Position numbers and translations under genes: made by a program. From assembly GCA_013399855.1 (NCBI GenBank), contig VXAY01002919.1, forward strand, positions 849,183-913,182: a DNA stretch of 64,000 nt, given 5' to 3'. This DNA is from Oxyruncus cristatus. Taxonomy: Eukaryota > Chordata > Aves > Passeriformes > Cotingidae. Below are positions 43,752 through 54,174 of this stretch, piece after piece. The notes beneath the pieces are model-generated. The model saw only the letters and a list, made by a program, of their open reading frames with translations, had not been told where the DNA came from and made no database searches. Position 1 is the first letter of the stretch; each line of letters begins with the position of its first letter.

Positions 43752-43774
43752 TCTACACTGACCTGCCGCCTTAC
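43689..43774. repeat. perfect 86-bp palindrome with (TA)n centre
   Basis: The left arm GTAAGGCGGCAGGTCAGTGT then AGAATTTATTTATATA is the exact reverse complement of the right arm, which ends ACACTGACCTGCCGCCTTAC. Each arm is 43 bp, and the outer 28 bases of each are non-repetitive. It is either a hairpin-forming natural repeat or a fold-back assembly artefact, since an N precedes it. Confidence 0.95.
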
Positions 43775-44250
43775 CCAAAAGGTTCCTGCAGATGATCAGA
43801 TCAGAATCCTTGGTGATTTCAACTCCAGAGTAGGAAAGAACTCTGAAACCTGGAAAGGAGTATTAGGCAAGCATGGTGTTGGAAACTGCAACGATGACGG
43901 ACGCCTCCTGCTAGAGTTTTGTGCGGAGCAGCAGCCTCGGCCTCACTGATCATCATCACTGATCTACTCTGGCCTCCAAGTGGCAGGCATGGAGACACAC
44001 CATCTATAATGCTGCTGCCTCTTTTGAGATCACCCATTTTGAGAATCATTTCTGAGGAGAAAAGACAACATGGAAAGAACCGAGTCTTGCAGTGCCACCA
44101 AAGGAGACTTTCCTCTGTGCCTTTTGCAACCAGACTTGTCTATCTCGCCTTGGCCTTTCTTAGCCATCAACGTGCTTGTAGCCAGTGTGGGCAGAGTCCT
44201 TCTCCTTCCCGGGAATCTTTAGCACTTTATAACCAAAGACAAATTTTAAT
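43775..44250 (+). mobile_element. relic of a non-CR1 LINE (RTE-like): endonuclease piece plus C-terminal zinc-finger tail, RT missing
   Basis: From about 43787 one frame reads VPADDQIRILGDFNSRVGKN, then SETWKGVLGKHGVGNCNDDG and RLLLEFCAEQQ. GDFNSRVG is the APE-type endonuclease motif (catalytic Asp and Asn), and the rest resembles RTE/BovB-type (CFDP2-like) endonucleases, not avian CR1. After a frame break come sequences resembling the end of such elements: an EKRQHGKNR-type basic stretch, LCAFCNQTCLSRLGL and, shifted by one frame, SHQRAC (a C2HC-like zinc finger). The reverse transcriptase between them is absent, so this is an internally deleted, frame-broken copy. The 3' boundary is uncertain. 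Confidence 0.7.
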
Positions 44251-44715
44251 CTGTCTTCTGGGTTCTGACACCAGCACTTTATCGGCCTCCGAGCAAAGCG
44301 CAGTCTTTTAAAAATAAATTATGCAGTGACACTGATAATGGTGTTCACATCACAGAAGGTTGAAAGAGACCCTAAAAGCAGCAGTTTTTCATCTGTTCTC
44401 GGAGAAAAGATGTGTTAAAATCTGTCATTAACATTTAGGCAAAGGCCACTTTGATCTTTCTGAGAGCTGTGTACCAACAAGAACCACGATTCAGGTTTTG
44501 ACCTGGGGGAGACAGGACTAACTATTTCAGTCAGGCTGAGGAATTGGATTGGGTCTAATCCCAGCCTAGTATTCATTCCTGTGAGGTGGTACCATGCCCG
44601 GGTATTTGCTCCCATACCCTTCCTGAAACTTAGGTCCTAAATAACCCCAGGTTGACAGGGGGCTGACAGCCCTTAGTGGCAGTGCCTTGCACCGGGACTG
44701 GCACCAGGATGTCAA

Positions 44716-44985
44716 GTCATGGAATCATGGAACATCCTGAGCTGGAAGGGACCCACAAGACTTATCCAGTCCAACTCCTGGCCCTGCACTCAACACCCCA
44801 GCAATCCCACCCTGTCCCTGAGAGCATTGTCCAAACACTCCTGGAGCTCTGGCAGCCTTGGGGCTGTGCCCACTGCCCTGGGGAGCCTATTCAGTGCCCA
44901 ACCACCCTCTGGGGGAAGAACCTTTTCCTGAGATCCAACCAAAACCTGATCTGACACAGCTCCAGCCGTTCCCTCGGGTCCTGGG
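44716..44985 (-). mobile_element. CR1 LINE fragment, antisense
   Basis: It reads GTCATGGAATCATGGAACAT, CCTGAGCTGGAAGGGACCCA, GCAATCCCACCCTGTCCCTG, CACTCCTGGAGCTCTGGCAG and GGAAGAACCTTTTCCTGAGA. Same subfamily as the copy after TRIM33 exon 7. Confidence 0.93.
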
Positions 44986-45607
44986 CAGGTACCTCAGCCT
45001 GGGCTTGGGGCTCTCCCTGCATTTTTGTTATTGAGGGTGTGCTCGAAGCCACCCCCTGCCCGATCCCATCTCGGCTGATGCCATCATCCATCTGAGGCTG
45101 CTGGAGCAGAAATGGCTTTTTAGGGCTTCCAGCCCTGCCAAATCATTCTGTAACTCTTCACCTTGAGGATGTGCACAGATTCCAGGTCAGTAAAATGTAT
45201 TTCAGAAATCCCATCGTCAGGAAAAAGTTTCTGATGGCAGTCCTACCCCTGGAAACCTTCCTGCCTGGATGCACACAGCTTCAAAGCAGTCTGGCTCTGG
45301 GCTCCAATTCCGTGTGCAATACCCTGCGATGCCTCTTGGACCCGGTGCTTTTCAGGACACTGAGCCACGTTTATCCGATGAATCCAATGCCCAGAATGCC
45401 TCGCTGGCACTCCAGGGCAGGAGCTGGCAGCAGGGACTGCCACCCCCTGCCGAGGTGGCCTTTGGGCTGAGCAGGTTCCTCCCGTGCTGTGCCCAGAAGG
45501 GGAATGAGTTATTTATCTTTAAACATCACATCTTGGAGTTTGCTTGCAGTGCAGTCCAGGGATTGTCAATATTATTTCACCAATTTAGGCTACAAATGCA
45601 GGATGAT

Positions 45608-45651
45608 CCCTTCCCTCCTTCCTTCCTTTTCTTCCTTCCCTTCCTCCCTTG
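45608..45651 (+). repeat. CT-rich (TTCC)n pyrimidine tract
   Basis: An imperfect TTCCTTCC/CCTTCCTCCC run of about 44 bases on the + strand. Confidence 0.9.
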
Positions 45652-46310
45652 ATATTCAAGGAGAGGAGTGTCTAGAATTGAATAATTGCTCCCAACCAAG
45701 TTCACACAGGGGTTGAACAGCCAGGAGAGGCTCAGCACACACACAAGGAGGGAACCATCATCTCCTTTATATTTCTGCTGCTGCTCTGTGCAAAAAAACT
45801 TGAAACTTAGCACAGAGTGAATGGTATTTAATTGTGTTGGACTTAAAACTAATTCTTACTGCTCTGTCCCCACGGGACAGGGACACATCCCTCCCCTGTG
45901 CAGGCAGGGATGAGATGAGGATGTCAGGTTTCTTCTCCCTTTCCCACACCACCAGCCACCACGGAGATGTGTGTTAAGGGCACAGCAATCCACGCCGTGT
46001 TCATCCACAGATGGCACGTTGCCGTTGCCAGAGGATCCAGATCAACGTCATTTTTCCTGGCAAGAAGCTCTGAATCCTTTGTGAGCTGTTTCCAATTATT
46101 ATATTAACTGGGAGAGTAAACAATGCCACGCTATTAGTTAGAGCTGGCACAAAGAAATGCTGCTGCTCCTCCTCCAGACTTGGTTATTATTTAAAAAAAA
46201 AAAAAATAAAAATATCGGCTTCAAATAGATCCTGGTTCAAATTAAATGAATGACTTGTTCTGGCTCAACTGGACAAATATAATTGTGATTCCACCTCAGC
46301 AGCACACATT

Positions 46311-46421
46311 CATGGAATCGTGGAGTTGTTTGGGTTGGGAGGGGCCTTGGAGCTCGTCTCATTCCACCCCCCCTGCTGTGGGCAGGGTCGGCTTCCACTA
46401 GACCAGGTTGCTCCAAACCCC
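46311..46421 (-). mobile_element. CR1 3' end, antisense
   Basis: CATGGAATCGTGGAGTTGTT, TGGGTTGGGAGGGGCCTTGG and GACCAGGTTGCTCCAAACCC mark an antisense CR1 3' end of about 110 bp. Confidence 0.88.
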
Positions 46422-49400
46422 AATGTAAATCACCTCCAGTGAGCTCTGTCTGGAGCACACCCTCGTTAATCCCACTGCAGTGTGCTACCAACTTCCCAGT
46501 TCCTCAGATGTTTGTGTAATGCCTCTGGGGCTTGGCTTCTGCTTTACTGGAAGGAAAATGATCCTCCTTTCTCCCTCTCAGGTTATTAGGAATTTTTCCA
46601 CTTCCAGCCCTCCTCCCTGAGCAGCGTCTGCAGCCTCGAGCTGCCACAAGCTGCAGTTTTCCTCCTTTCCTTATAGTTTTCATTCCTTTTGTGTTCTTGT
46701 CTGCCGTGGTTATTTCAGAGGTGACTCAAGAGCTGCTGTGTTGCCTATAACTCATTTCTCCGTGTAATCCAAGTCTGCTGAGCCACTTTTCCCCAAATTT
46801 ATTCCACTTCCCAGGTTGCTGTTGTGTTTAAGTGCCTCTCTAGATGTGCCATCAGGCCACGGGATGAGGGGAAGGTAAACAAGGGGAAGCTATCCGTGCT
46901 CTTCAAAATGCCAAGGGAATGCAGCTGCAGGGAAAAGCTCTGCCAGAGCCTGCAAATCCGAAATGCCGGGTGGGGGTGTGGGTGAGACAGCACTGCTGAG
47001 CCCCTGCAGAGATCATCAGCTCTGCCCGGGTCCCTGGAGCTTGGAAGGGGGCCACTTGTCTGTGTTGTTCATCTCGGGAGGTGGAAACAGGATTTTGGGA
47101 GCAGTTTGGCCTGCAAGTACCGGCTGAGTCCGAGGCAGCTGGAAAAACGATGCTCCCTGTGGGGGTGGTGGGAGCTGCAGCGTCAGGGGATGGGATCCGA
47201 CTTCTCCAGGGCTTTTCCTGGGCTGCTCCACGTGGCAAAGTGGGAGCTTCTCAGTGGGACACGAGAGGGAAAATCCTGTACTCCAACAGCTGTGTGTGTG
47301 TGTGGATGTGGGAGAGGAGAAGTGGGGTCAGGAGTCCCTGCTTGGGAAAAGCGGTGCTTGGATTTTCAGCTGGGGCAGCTGTTTTGCAGCCCCCTGTGTT
47401 GAACAATAGAGAGCGTGTGTGACACAAATCCAAAGGTGCAAAGTGCAAAAAAAGCCTGGTTTGTGCTCTGAAGAAAAATATTTGTTGAGATCATGGATGC
47501 TAATACCAGGGTCTCCTGTTATTTGTACCCAGAGAGCCTGGAATGCTCTGATATGTAAATCAAGGTGAATAATTGACCCAAGGTGACTTTAAATTTAAAA
47601 GTAAAAAGTTCTCGCTATTGCCTTTGTAATAAAATTATCCCTTTTTTTCCCCCAAATAATTCAATTTTATTATTGATTTCTGTGTTACAAGCTCTCAATT
47701 GGGCATTAACCTTTTCCAAAGGGTTTGGTCGGGGTGTTTTTTTTTTGTCTGTTGAAATCTCTTTAAGGTAAACACAAATTTCAAATGCAACACTTGACTG
47801 ATGTATTCCAGGAATTCCCCTCCGGGTGCCAGTTTTGGCGGCTCGGGCAGGAACTGTTGCTGTGCTGGAGAGATGACGTGATGCCTGGGGCTCAGTTGCA
47901 ACCCCTTGTGTACAAATCCTTTGGATTTGGGAATTTGGGACACAGATGCCCTGGGGGAGGCAGTGAAAGGAGGAGCGGAGAAGAGTTGCTGCTCCCTCTC
48001 CAGCTCCTGGTCTTCTTTCCTGGCAGCTCAGGTATCCTGGCGGGTGCCAACAGCTCTCGTGAAGCATCCTGAGGTGTCTGTGCACGTTCCAAGGCTGACA
48101 CAGGTTTCACTTATGGGTCCATGGGCATCGTTTATGGGGCCATGGATAAAACCTGCGGGTTTCTGTGGGGCAGGGGGCAAAACTTTCCCATTTAGAAAAA
48201 CTTTGGGAGACTGCAGTACACAACAGAGGTTGTACAGGGTAAGGCCCAGCCCCAAGGAGGTGTTGTATGCACCCAAATCTCTAAAGGCAGGTTTTGGGCA
48301 CGATTTGAGTGTCACATTTCTTAAATGGATAAGTAGGTGGGAGGCTTTAGGGAGATTGTCATCAAATGTAATGCAAACCATTCCTGAGCTCGAGTGCTTG
48401 GGAAATTACTGGTTTAGCTGCCAGCCTTGCAGTGTCTGGAATCTCTCCTCGGTAAACACAGACCTTTGGAAGCCACGGGCCTGCTGGCAAGAGGTTGGTG
48501 ATGCTGGTGTTGTTGGCTTGCAGGTGGGGAACCCTTCAGAAACAGTTCCTAATCTGCGGGTGTGTCTCAAACCGTTGGCAGCGGCAGGTTATGGAGCACT
48601 GACTGGGAGGAGCTGGTGTCTAATTAAAAGTGACTCCCTGCGACCGGTTGTAGGATATTGCCGGGTTAATAAAAGGTTTCACTCGTGTTGTCTTGGCAAC
48701 AGAAGTTTTTGGGAGGAGAAGCGCTTGGCAGGTAAGTTGCTCTTGCCAGACAGAGGTTGCCATGCTGGGCACAGCGCTGTGGCAGGAGGGGTGGATGCTG
48801 AGGTGTCCAAAACACATCAGTCTGGGCAAGGAGGGGCCTGAGGGAGCTAAAAGGGCCCCGATGCAGCTTCACAGGGGTGTTGGGCGATGCCTTTGCATCA
48901 CAAGTGCACCTCAAGTGCCACCCACGCCCTTTGTGTCACCGTGAGTCACCAGCCCAACAGCTGGAGAAGTTATCCAGCCTGGGAATCGGGGGATGGAGCT
49001 GCTGGGAGGTTGGATGGAGGGTGGTCAGAGAAGCTCCAGGGCAGCCTCGTGCTGTGCTGGGTGCTGGTGTCACCTCTGGGACGCTCACGGTGTGGCAGCT
49101 CCGAGTGGTTCAGCAGGTAATTACCAGGGAGCCTAAACACCATGGCATGATCTCAGCACACTCTGCTGTGATGTGGGGCTGAGGGACCTGTGCAGCCTCA
49201 GCCCTGGCTCTCCAGAAGGCTCATTAGATTTGTAGAAGCTGCAAGAAGTCTTCCTGCTGTACATGATTTTAATTGCCTGCTCCACAGTTGCTTCTTGGCC
49301 TGTGCCTGTCAGATAAAAGCCGTGCCGTGTGGCACGACCTGCCTGCTAAACTACAATAGGAATAAAAAAATACTGCAGAAAGTAAAAAAGAAAGAAATCT

Positions 49401-49993
49401 AATTACAGACTGGAATGGTGTTCTCAATCTCTATTGCCATCTGCAGCCTGGTGTGTTAGGACCAGCACAAACAAATCAATAAAACCTGCAGCTTTTCTTA
49501 TGTTGCCTTTGGCAGTTGTAAGTAGTTTGTGCAGTGTTCATGGGAGCGCTCTGGTTTCTCCTCCCTGGTGATGTGCCACCCTCAGCCAGGAGGTTTCAGC
49601 ACTCATTCTGTTTGCCAAATCGCTCCGGGCTCGGGATCTGAAACTCTGGACCTGGAGAAAGGGCAGCGGTGCAAGGGTTAAAAAGAATTATCTGGGCTGC
49701 AGCTTTAATACGTGTGTCGTGTGGAGGGCACGAAACTGAGTTTGGTAGGAGGTTCTTTGTCTGGAGCAGCCTTGGCAGTAAACAGATCTGTGATCTCAGA
49801 GGCAATGAGGCACCGGGAGCGCTGGCAGGGCCGTGGGGAGCTCAGGGTCCAGGAGGCTGGTGGAGACTCCGGGTCTGAGCGGGGTCCGTAGGGCTGGAGC
49901 TCCGGGTGTCCCAGCAGGTGCTGCCATGCCAGAGGGTGGAACTGGCGTGAAGCTGCTGGTGTGATGAAAACCAAGCCCACCCTCTTTTCCTAG

Positions 49994-50194
49994 TCCGAGT
50001 TTCTTGGAGAGCAGGGGGTGGCGGAGGATGCGAGAGGGCGATGAGCGGTCCCAGGGACGACGGCCGCTGTCGCAGGGCAGTTCACATCGTCACCGAACTG
50101 TGCCAGAAGAAAAGCCTGCCCAGCTTGGACCTGGACACCTGCAGGGAATTCCTCCTGCTGCCTTCCGACCAGAGCCTCATGATCTCCGAACCAG
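49994..50194 (+). CDS. SYT6: SYT6 (synaptotagmin-6), first coding exon, 3' continuation outside window
   Basis: Synaptotagmin-6 is a membrane-trafficking protein with a short luminal/extracellular N-terminus, one transmembrane helix and two C2 domains. The ATG at 50041 opens MSGPRDDGRCRRAVHIVTEL, then CQKKSLPSLDLDTCREF and ends SEP plus one base of Gly, before GTACGG at 50195. Cys10, Cys21 and Cys34 match the N-terminal cysteine cluster of the SYT3/SYT6/SYT9/SYT10 group, which forms disulfide-linked dimers. The stretch also resembles SYT10 (ALHIVTELC) and SYT3 (CRRA), but the position downstream of TRIM33 in the same orientation is that of SYT6. A pyrimidine tract plus TAG at 49991-49993 looks like an acceptor, so 49994-50040 would be 5' UTR joined to an upstream noncoding exon. 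The transmembrane and C2 exons are not in the window. Confidence 0.83.
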
Positions 50195-52725
50195 GTACGG
50201 TCCCCTGCTCCCGTCTGCCGGAGGGTGCCCGTGGAAGGCAGGAGGACTCCGCAGGGCAAGGGAAATGTTTGGGATCCCTGTGTTAGACCCGAGGGACTGG
50301 TCTTGGCACCCTGGCTGGGGAGTTATTCTCCTCTACACGTGTTCCACGGTGAAGTTTCGGGTGCAAGCGCTGCCTCACCTGTTGATGTGGAATGGGAATG
50401 CTGCACGGGGAGACAGTCGGGGTGTTCCGGGCTGGTTAATGAGATAAAGTTTCCGTGGAAGTTCCTTTTTGCACAAGCATAGGGTCCTGTCCTGTATAAA
50501 ACAGAAACCAAACCAACAAAAAAGAAAGTAGTAAAGAGCCTATTGAGGTAACTGAGGTGACAGAAAGTGTTTGTTGCTATCCCAGTCGGAGGAAAGGAGG
50601 GACTTCCATGGATTGCATGGATTTTAGTTCATCAGTAAGGCACCTGAAGGTACTTTCGTGTTTTACTTCCCCTGAGAACTGCCCGAGTTGTTCCTCATCG
50701 GGCTGTAGAGCCAGGGAGGGACACTGGTGTGTCAGTGATGAGTCAGGAGCAGGAATAATGCTCCGGGAGCAAAGAGGCATCTCTGTGTTGCAAAGGGGGA
50801 ATTTTCCATACACTTCTGCTCACACCTGCTTGCTCCAGAGAGGTTCTTCTGTCACGTCAGGAGACATTGGCAGGGAGAGCTTGAATCCCATGTGCTGAGG
50901 AGCAGAACCCCAGATCCCAGGGGTTTTAGCATTATTGATGACCTGTATGTGCATTCCAACGTTTTCAGAGGGCTTCTTTGAAGGTTTCTGCGGGCAGTGA
51001 CCTGCCAGCACAGGTGGATTTCACAGCATCACTTCTCACAAACTTTCCTTCTCTCCTTCTGAGCACACTGTGCAGAGCCCCAGTGCAGCACAGTCACCCA
51101 TCAATCCCTGTCCAAGGCTTTCTGTGGCATCTTCCTTCCCTTTTTCCTGCCCCCCTCATGCTGGCATGTGACTGGCACCCATGTCACCAGGACTCTGCCA
51201 GCTGTTGGTTTCCACTGGTGCTTCCAGCATTTCTTTGCTGGTATGTCCAACCAAACACCTTCCTTTCACACCCCACTCTGCCTGTAACTAAATCCTCTTT
51301 CTAAAATAGCTTTGTTTTATACCTGCTTCTTCTGGAGGCCTCTTACCACGGCTGGTCGTGTCCTTACACACCACATCCCACGTGCAGCTCTTTTCTTTAT
51401 TGCAAATAACTTGCTGTATCACTTTGGAATTCTTCACCTCAGCACCAAAATAAACATTTTCCTGACTCTGCAGCAGCAAGACCTGCGCTGCTCTCTCTCT
51501 CTGTCCACCCTGATATGACAGATGCAAATTTATTTGTGCAGCCTGTTCAGGACCCCGTGTTCAGGTCACGATCACATCATCATCTGCCCTTAGCATTGCA
51601 AATGTCTGTGTGCCCTGAGCTCTGCTTGGAGCGTCAGCCCCAGTGCCCTGGTGAGTTGTGCTGGGCTGGCTGCAGGAACAGCCAGGGCTGTTGTCTCTGC
51701 TCTGCACGACTGGGCCCATTTTTATGTCTAGACAGCACTGAGGACACACTTTGGGCCCAGCATGGGCTAATATTTCTCAATACCTGGCTGTTAAACTGCT
51801 CCAGCACGGGGAAATATCTGTTTGCATTAAGTGTTAACTAATGCAGTTACAGAGGTACGAAACCTTTGCCATCAGTGTCTGGCTGTTTATCTAATTATCT
51901 GCATTGGTGCTTTGTCCATTTTAGCCTGAAGTCTCATGTTAAGCAGATTTGCTCTGGGCTGCCTGGAGTCAGTCCTGTGTTCAGAGCCAGCGAGCTCGCC
52001 CTCAGAAAGGCAGGCAGATAAACAGTGTGGCTGGGTGGAGATGAGCAGATGGCACGAGGCAGGTGCCGTGCCAGTGCCGAGGCAGAGGAGTCCTGGCTCC
52101 TGCTGAAGTGTCCCCGTGGGGACAGCACGGCCCTGGCAACCAAACACCAAGTTTGCTGGAGTCAAATTGGCCCCGTTTGTCATCATCACGTGAAGTCTCC
52201 GGCTTCTTGGTCAGTTTGTTGCCTCCTGGACAAATCTATTAACTCCTGACTGAATCAGCCTGGCTGGTCGAGTATCCTGGTGAAGTTCATGGTGAAGAAA
52301 GCGCTGCCAGGCTGCTCCTGCACAGCTCTGCCATCAGCCCCACAGGGGCAGTTTGGTGTTTTCTGCTGTTTCATGTGTTGGAGGGGAGCAGCGTCCTCAG
52401 GGAATGCTGTGGAGTGGCAAAGAAATGAGCCAGGTATCACCAGCCTTCTTGAACTGCATCCAAGAGTGGAAAAAACCCCCCTGTGAATATAAAAATATTA
52501 CTGAGCAGTTTATGTAAGACTAAGGTTTTATGCAGTGATTTTTTTTTTTTTTTTTTAAACCATTTTGGACTGAATGGTTTAAAGTGCTGCTGTGGACGAG
52601 GTAGATGCTCATCTACTCTCTGTGCTTCGGGTTATGTAATAGCTGAATCTCCTCCCTAAAGTCAACAAGAGAAATCGAGCTGCAGCATTTCTCCTGTGTA
52701 CACCCAACAAAGCAGGATTGCAGGG

Positions 52726-52742
52726 CTGCTGCTGCTGCTGCT
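52726..52742 (+). repeat. (CTG)n microsatellite, about 6 units
   Basis: An uninterrupted GCTGCTGCTGCTGCTGCTGG-type run in SYT6 intron 1. Confidence 0.9.
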
Positions 52743-53334
52743 GGCAAGTCACCCAGCAGCTAAATATGTCAGAAAAATGAGGTGTTTGGCTGGGGAAGGT
52801 TTGGGTCCCGATGCGTCAGGGAGATGTGAGGGGGGAGCTTCGCCTGCAGTTTGGCCCTCGGCGGTGCCAGGAATAGAACTGATCTCTTGGCTGGGGGCCC
52901 TGAGATCGAGCGAGCTGCAGCAGCCTTTTGTTGTGCCTGTCTGAAACCCTCCCCCGGAGCTCCCTCCATCTGATAGCTCCCTTCCCTGCCAGGCCTCAGC
53001 TGCTGTGCAGGGACGCTGCGAGTGCCACCAGTGCGCAGGGATGAGCTGCGCGCAGTGACAGCGCCGGTGACACGGGGACAGCATTTACCACTGCTGTGGC
53101 GTCCCTTGAATGCGTGGGCACGTCCCTTCTCTGCCCTAGAGGGGCAGGGGGAGCTCTTGGATGTTTGAGAGAGTTTGTGGTCCAGCCCCACTGAAGTGCA
53201 AAGCCCTTGGAGCCCTCACTGCCAGGAGCCCTCAGGACCGTGGGCACAGTGAGCTGCCACCCTCACCAATCCCCCTTGCCATGGGAGTGGAGCTGCAACA
53301 GGCTTTGGGAAGCAGGGTCCTTGGAGTGGTCCAG

Positions 53335-53421
53335 TGCAGGGCCAGTTGGTCTTTGGTGATCCTTGTGAGTCCCTTCCAGCTCAGGAAGGGATTATTGAGC
53401 TGAATTCTGCAATTCTGTGAC
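53335..53421 (+). mobile_element. probable CR1 3' end, sense
   Basis: TCCTTGTGAGTCCCTTCCAG followed by CTCAGGAAGGGATTATTGAG and ATTCTGCAATTCTGTGAC resembles the 3' tip of the CR1 subfamily seen at 60261. The left end is unclear. Confidence 0.65.
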
Positions 53422-53818
53422 TCCCCATGGGCTGCTCTGAGCTCCTGCAGCGGAGTGAGCTCTCCCTGCCTGCGCCTGCGCAGGGCTGATCCAGGGGGAT
53501 GAAGCCTATGGTCCTTGCTGAGGGAAGTTTGGTTCCAGCATCCCTGAATCCCTGGGACTTGGGACTGTGTCGTGCCCTGCACAGCCCTCAGAACTGGTGC
53601 TGTGACTTGTCAGGTGGTTGCTGAGTTTGGACTGAACTGTGTTGCTGACTCACTCCCAACATTCCCCTGAGCCTGGTCCTGCTCCCCGTGGGTTCACGGT
53701 GCCAGGTTTGGATGAGGACAGAGGCTGCCAGCCTGGGAGATTGTGTGGAGGGGATGGGATGGAAGGTTTGAGCTTGACTCATTCTGAAATGAACGTGCAG
53801 AGCTGCTGGAGTGGGACT

Positions 53819-54066
53819 AGAGAAAATAGGTTTGCATTGGATATTAGGAAACAATCCTTCCCTGTGAGGGTGGGGAGGCCCTGGCACAGGTTGCCCAGAG
53901 AAGTTGTGGCTGCCCCATCCCTGGAAGTGTCCAAGGCCAGGTTGGATGGGGTTTGGAGCAACCTGGGCTAGTGGAAGGTGTCCCTGCCCATGGCAGGGGC
54001 GTGGAACAAAGACAAACTTTAAGGTTCCTTCCAACCCAAACCATTCTGTGATTCCATGAATCTATG
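53819..54066 (+). mobile_element. CR1 LINE fragment, sense, complete 3' end
   Basis: It reads TTGCATTGGATATTAGGAAA, GGTGGGGAGGCCCTGGCACA, GGTTGCCCAGAGAAGTTGTG, TTGGATGGGGTTTGGAGCAA and ends TTCCAACCCAAACCATTCTG, TGATTCCATGAATCTATGAG. The terminal repeats are preserved. Confidence 0.94.
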
Positions 54067-54068
54067 AG

Positions 54069-54174
54069 TGGAGCAGTGGCTTGTGCTGCTGATTTAAAGG
54101 TTGGTGCCTGGGTATGGGAGAGAATTTACGAAAGGATCAGAGCACATCCAGCCACAACCCCTGGGTTTGATTCC
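54069..54174 (+). other. tRNA-like A box and B box (possible SINE remnant)
   Basis: TGGAGCAGTGG (54069-54079) matches the RNA polymerase III A-box consensus at 10 of 11 positions, and GGTTTGATTCC (54164-54174) matches the B box at 10 of 11. The spacing of about 95 bases is wider than in most tRNAs or SINE heads, and no clover-leaf is evident. It starts directly at the CR1 3' tip. Confidence 0.3.

Larger units (their letters stand above)
35336..49993. other. intergenic region between TRIM33 and SYT6
   Basis: No exon of a known gene is recognisable on either strand. The region holds a G-rich pentamer array (35660), a GGA array (36062), CR1 pieces (37471, 38175, 39668, 40785, 44716, 46311), a CAG array (39995), a G-rich degenerate satellite (42610), a palindrome with an N (43689) next to a non-CR1 LINE relic (43775-44250), a pyrimidine tract (45608) and a 311-codon open frame (47906) without recognisable domains. 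The remaining stretches show nothing I can name. Confidence 0.75.
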
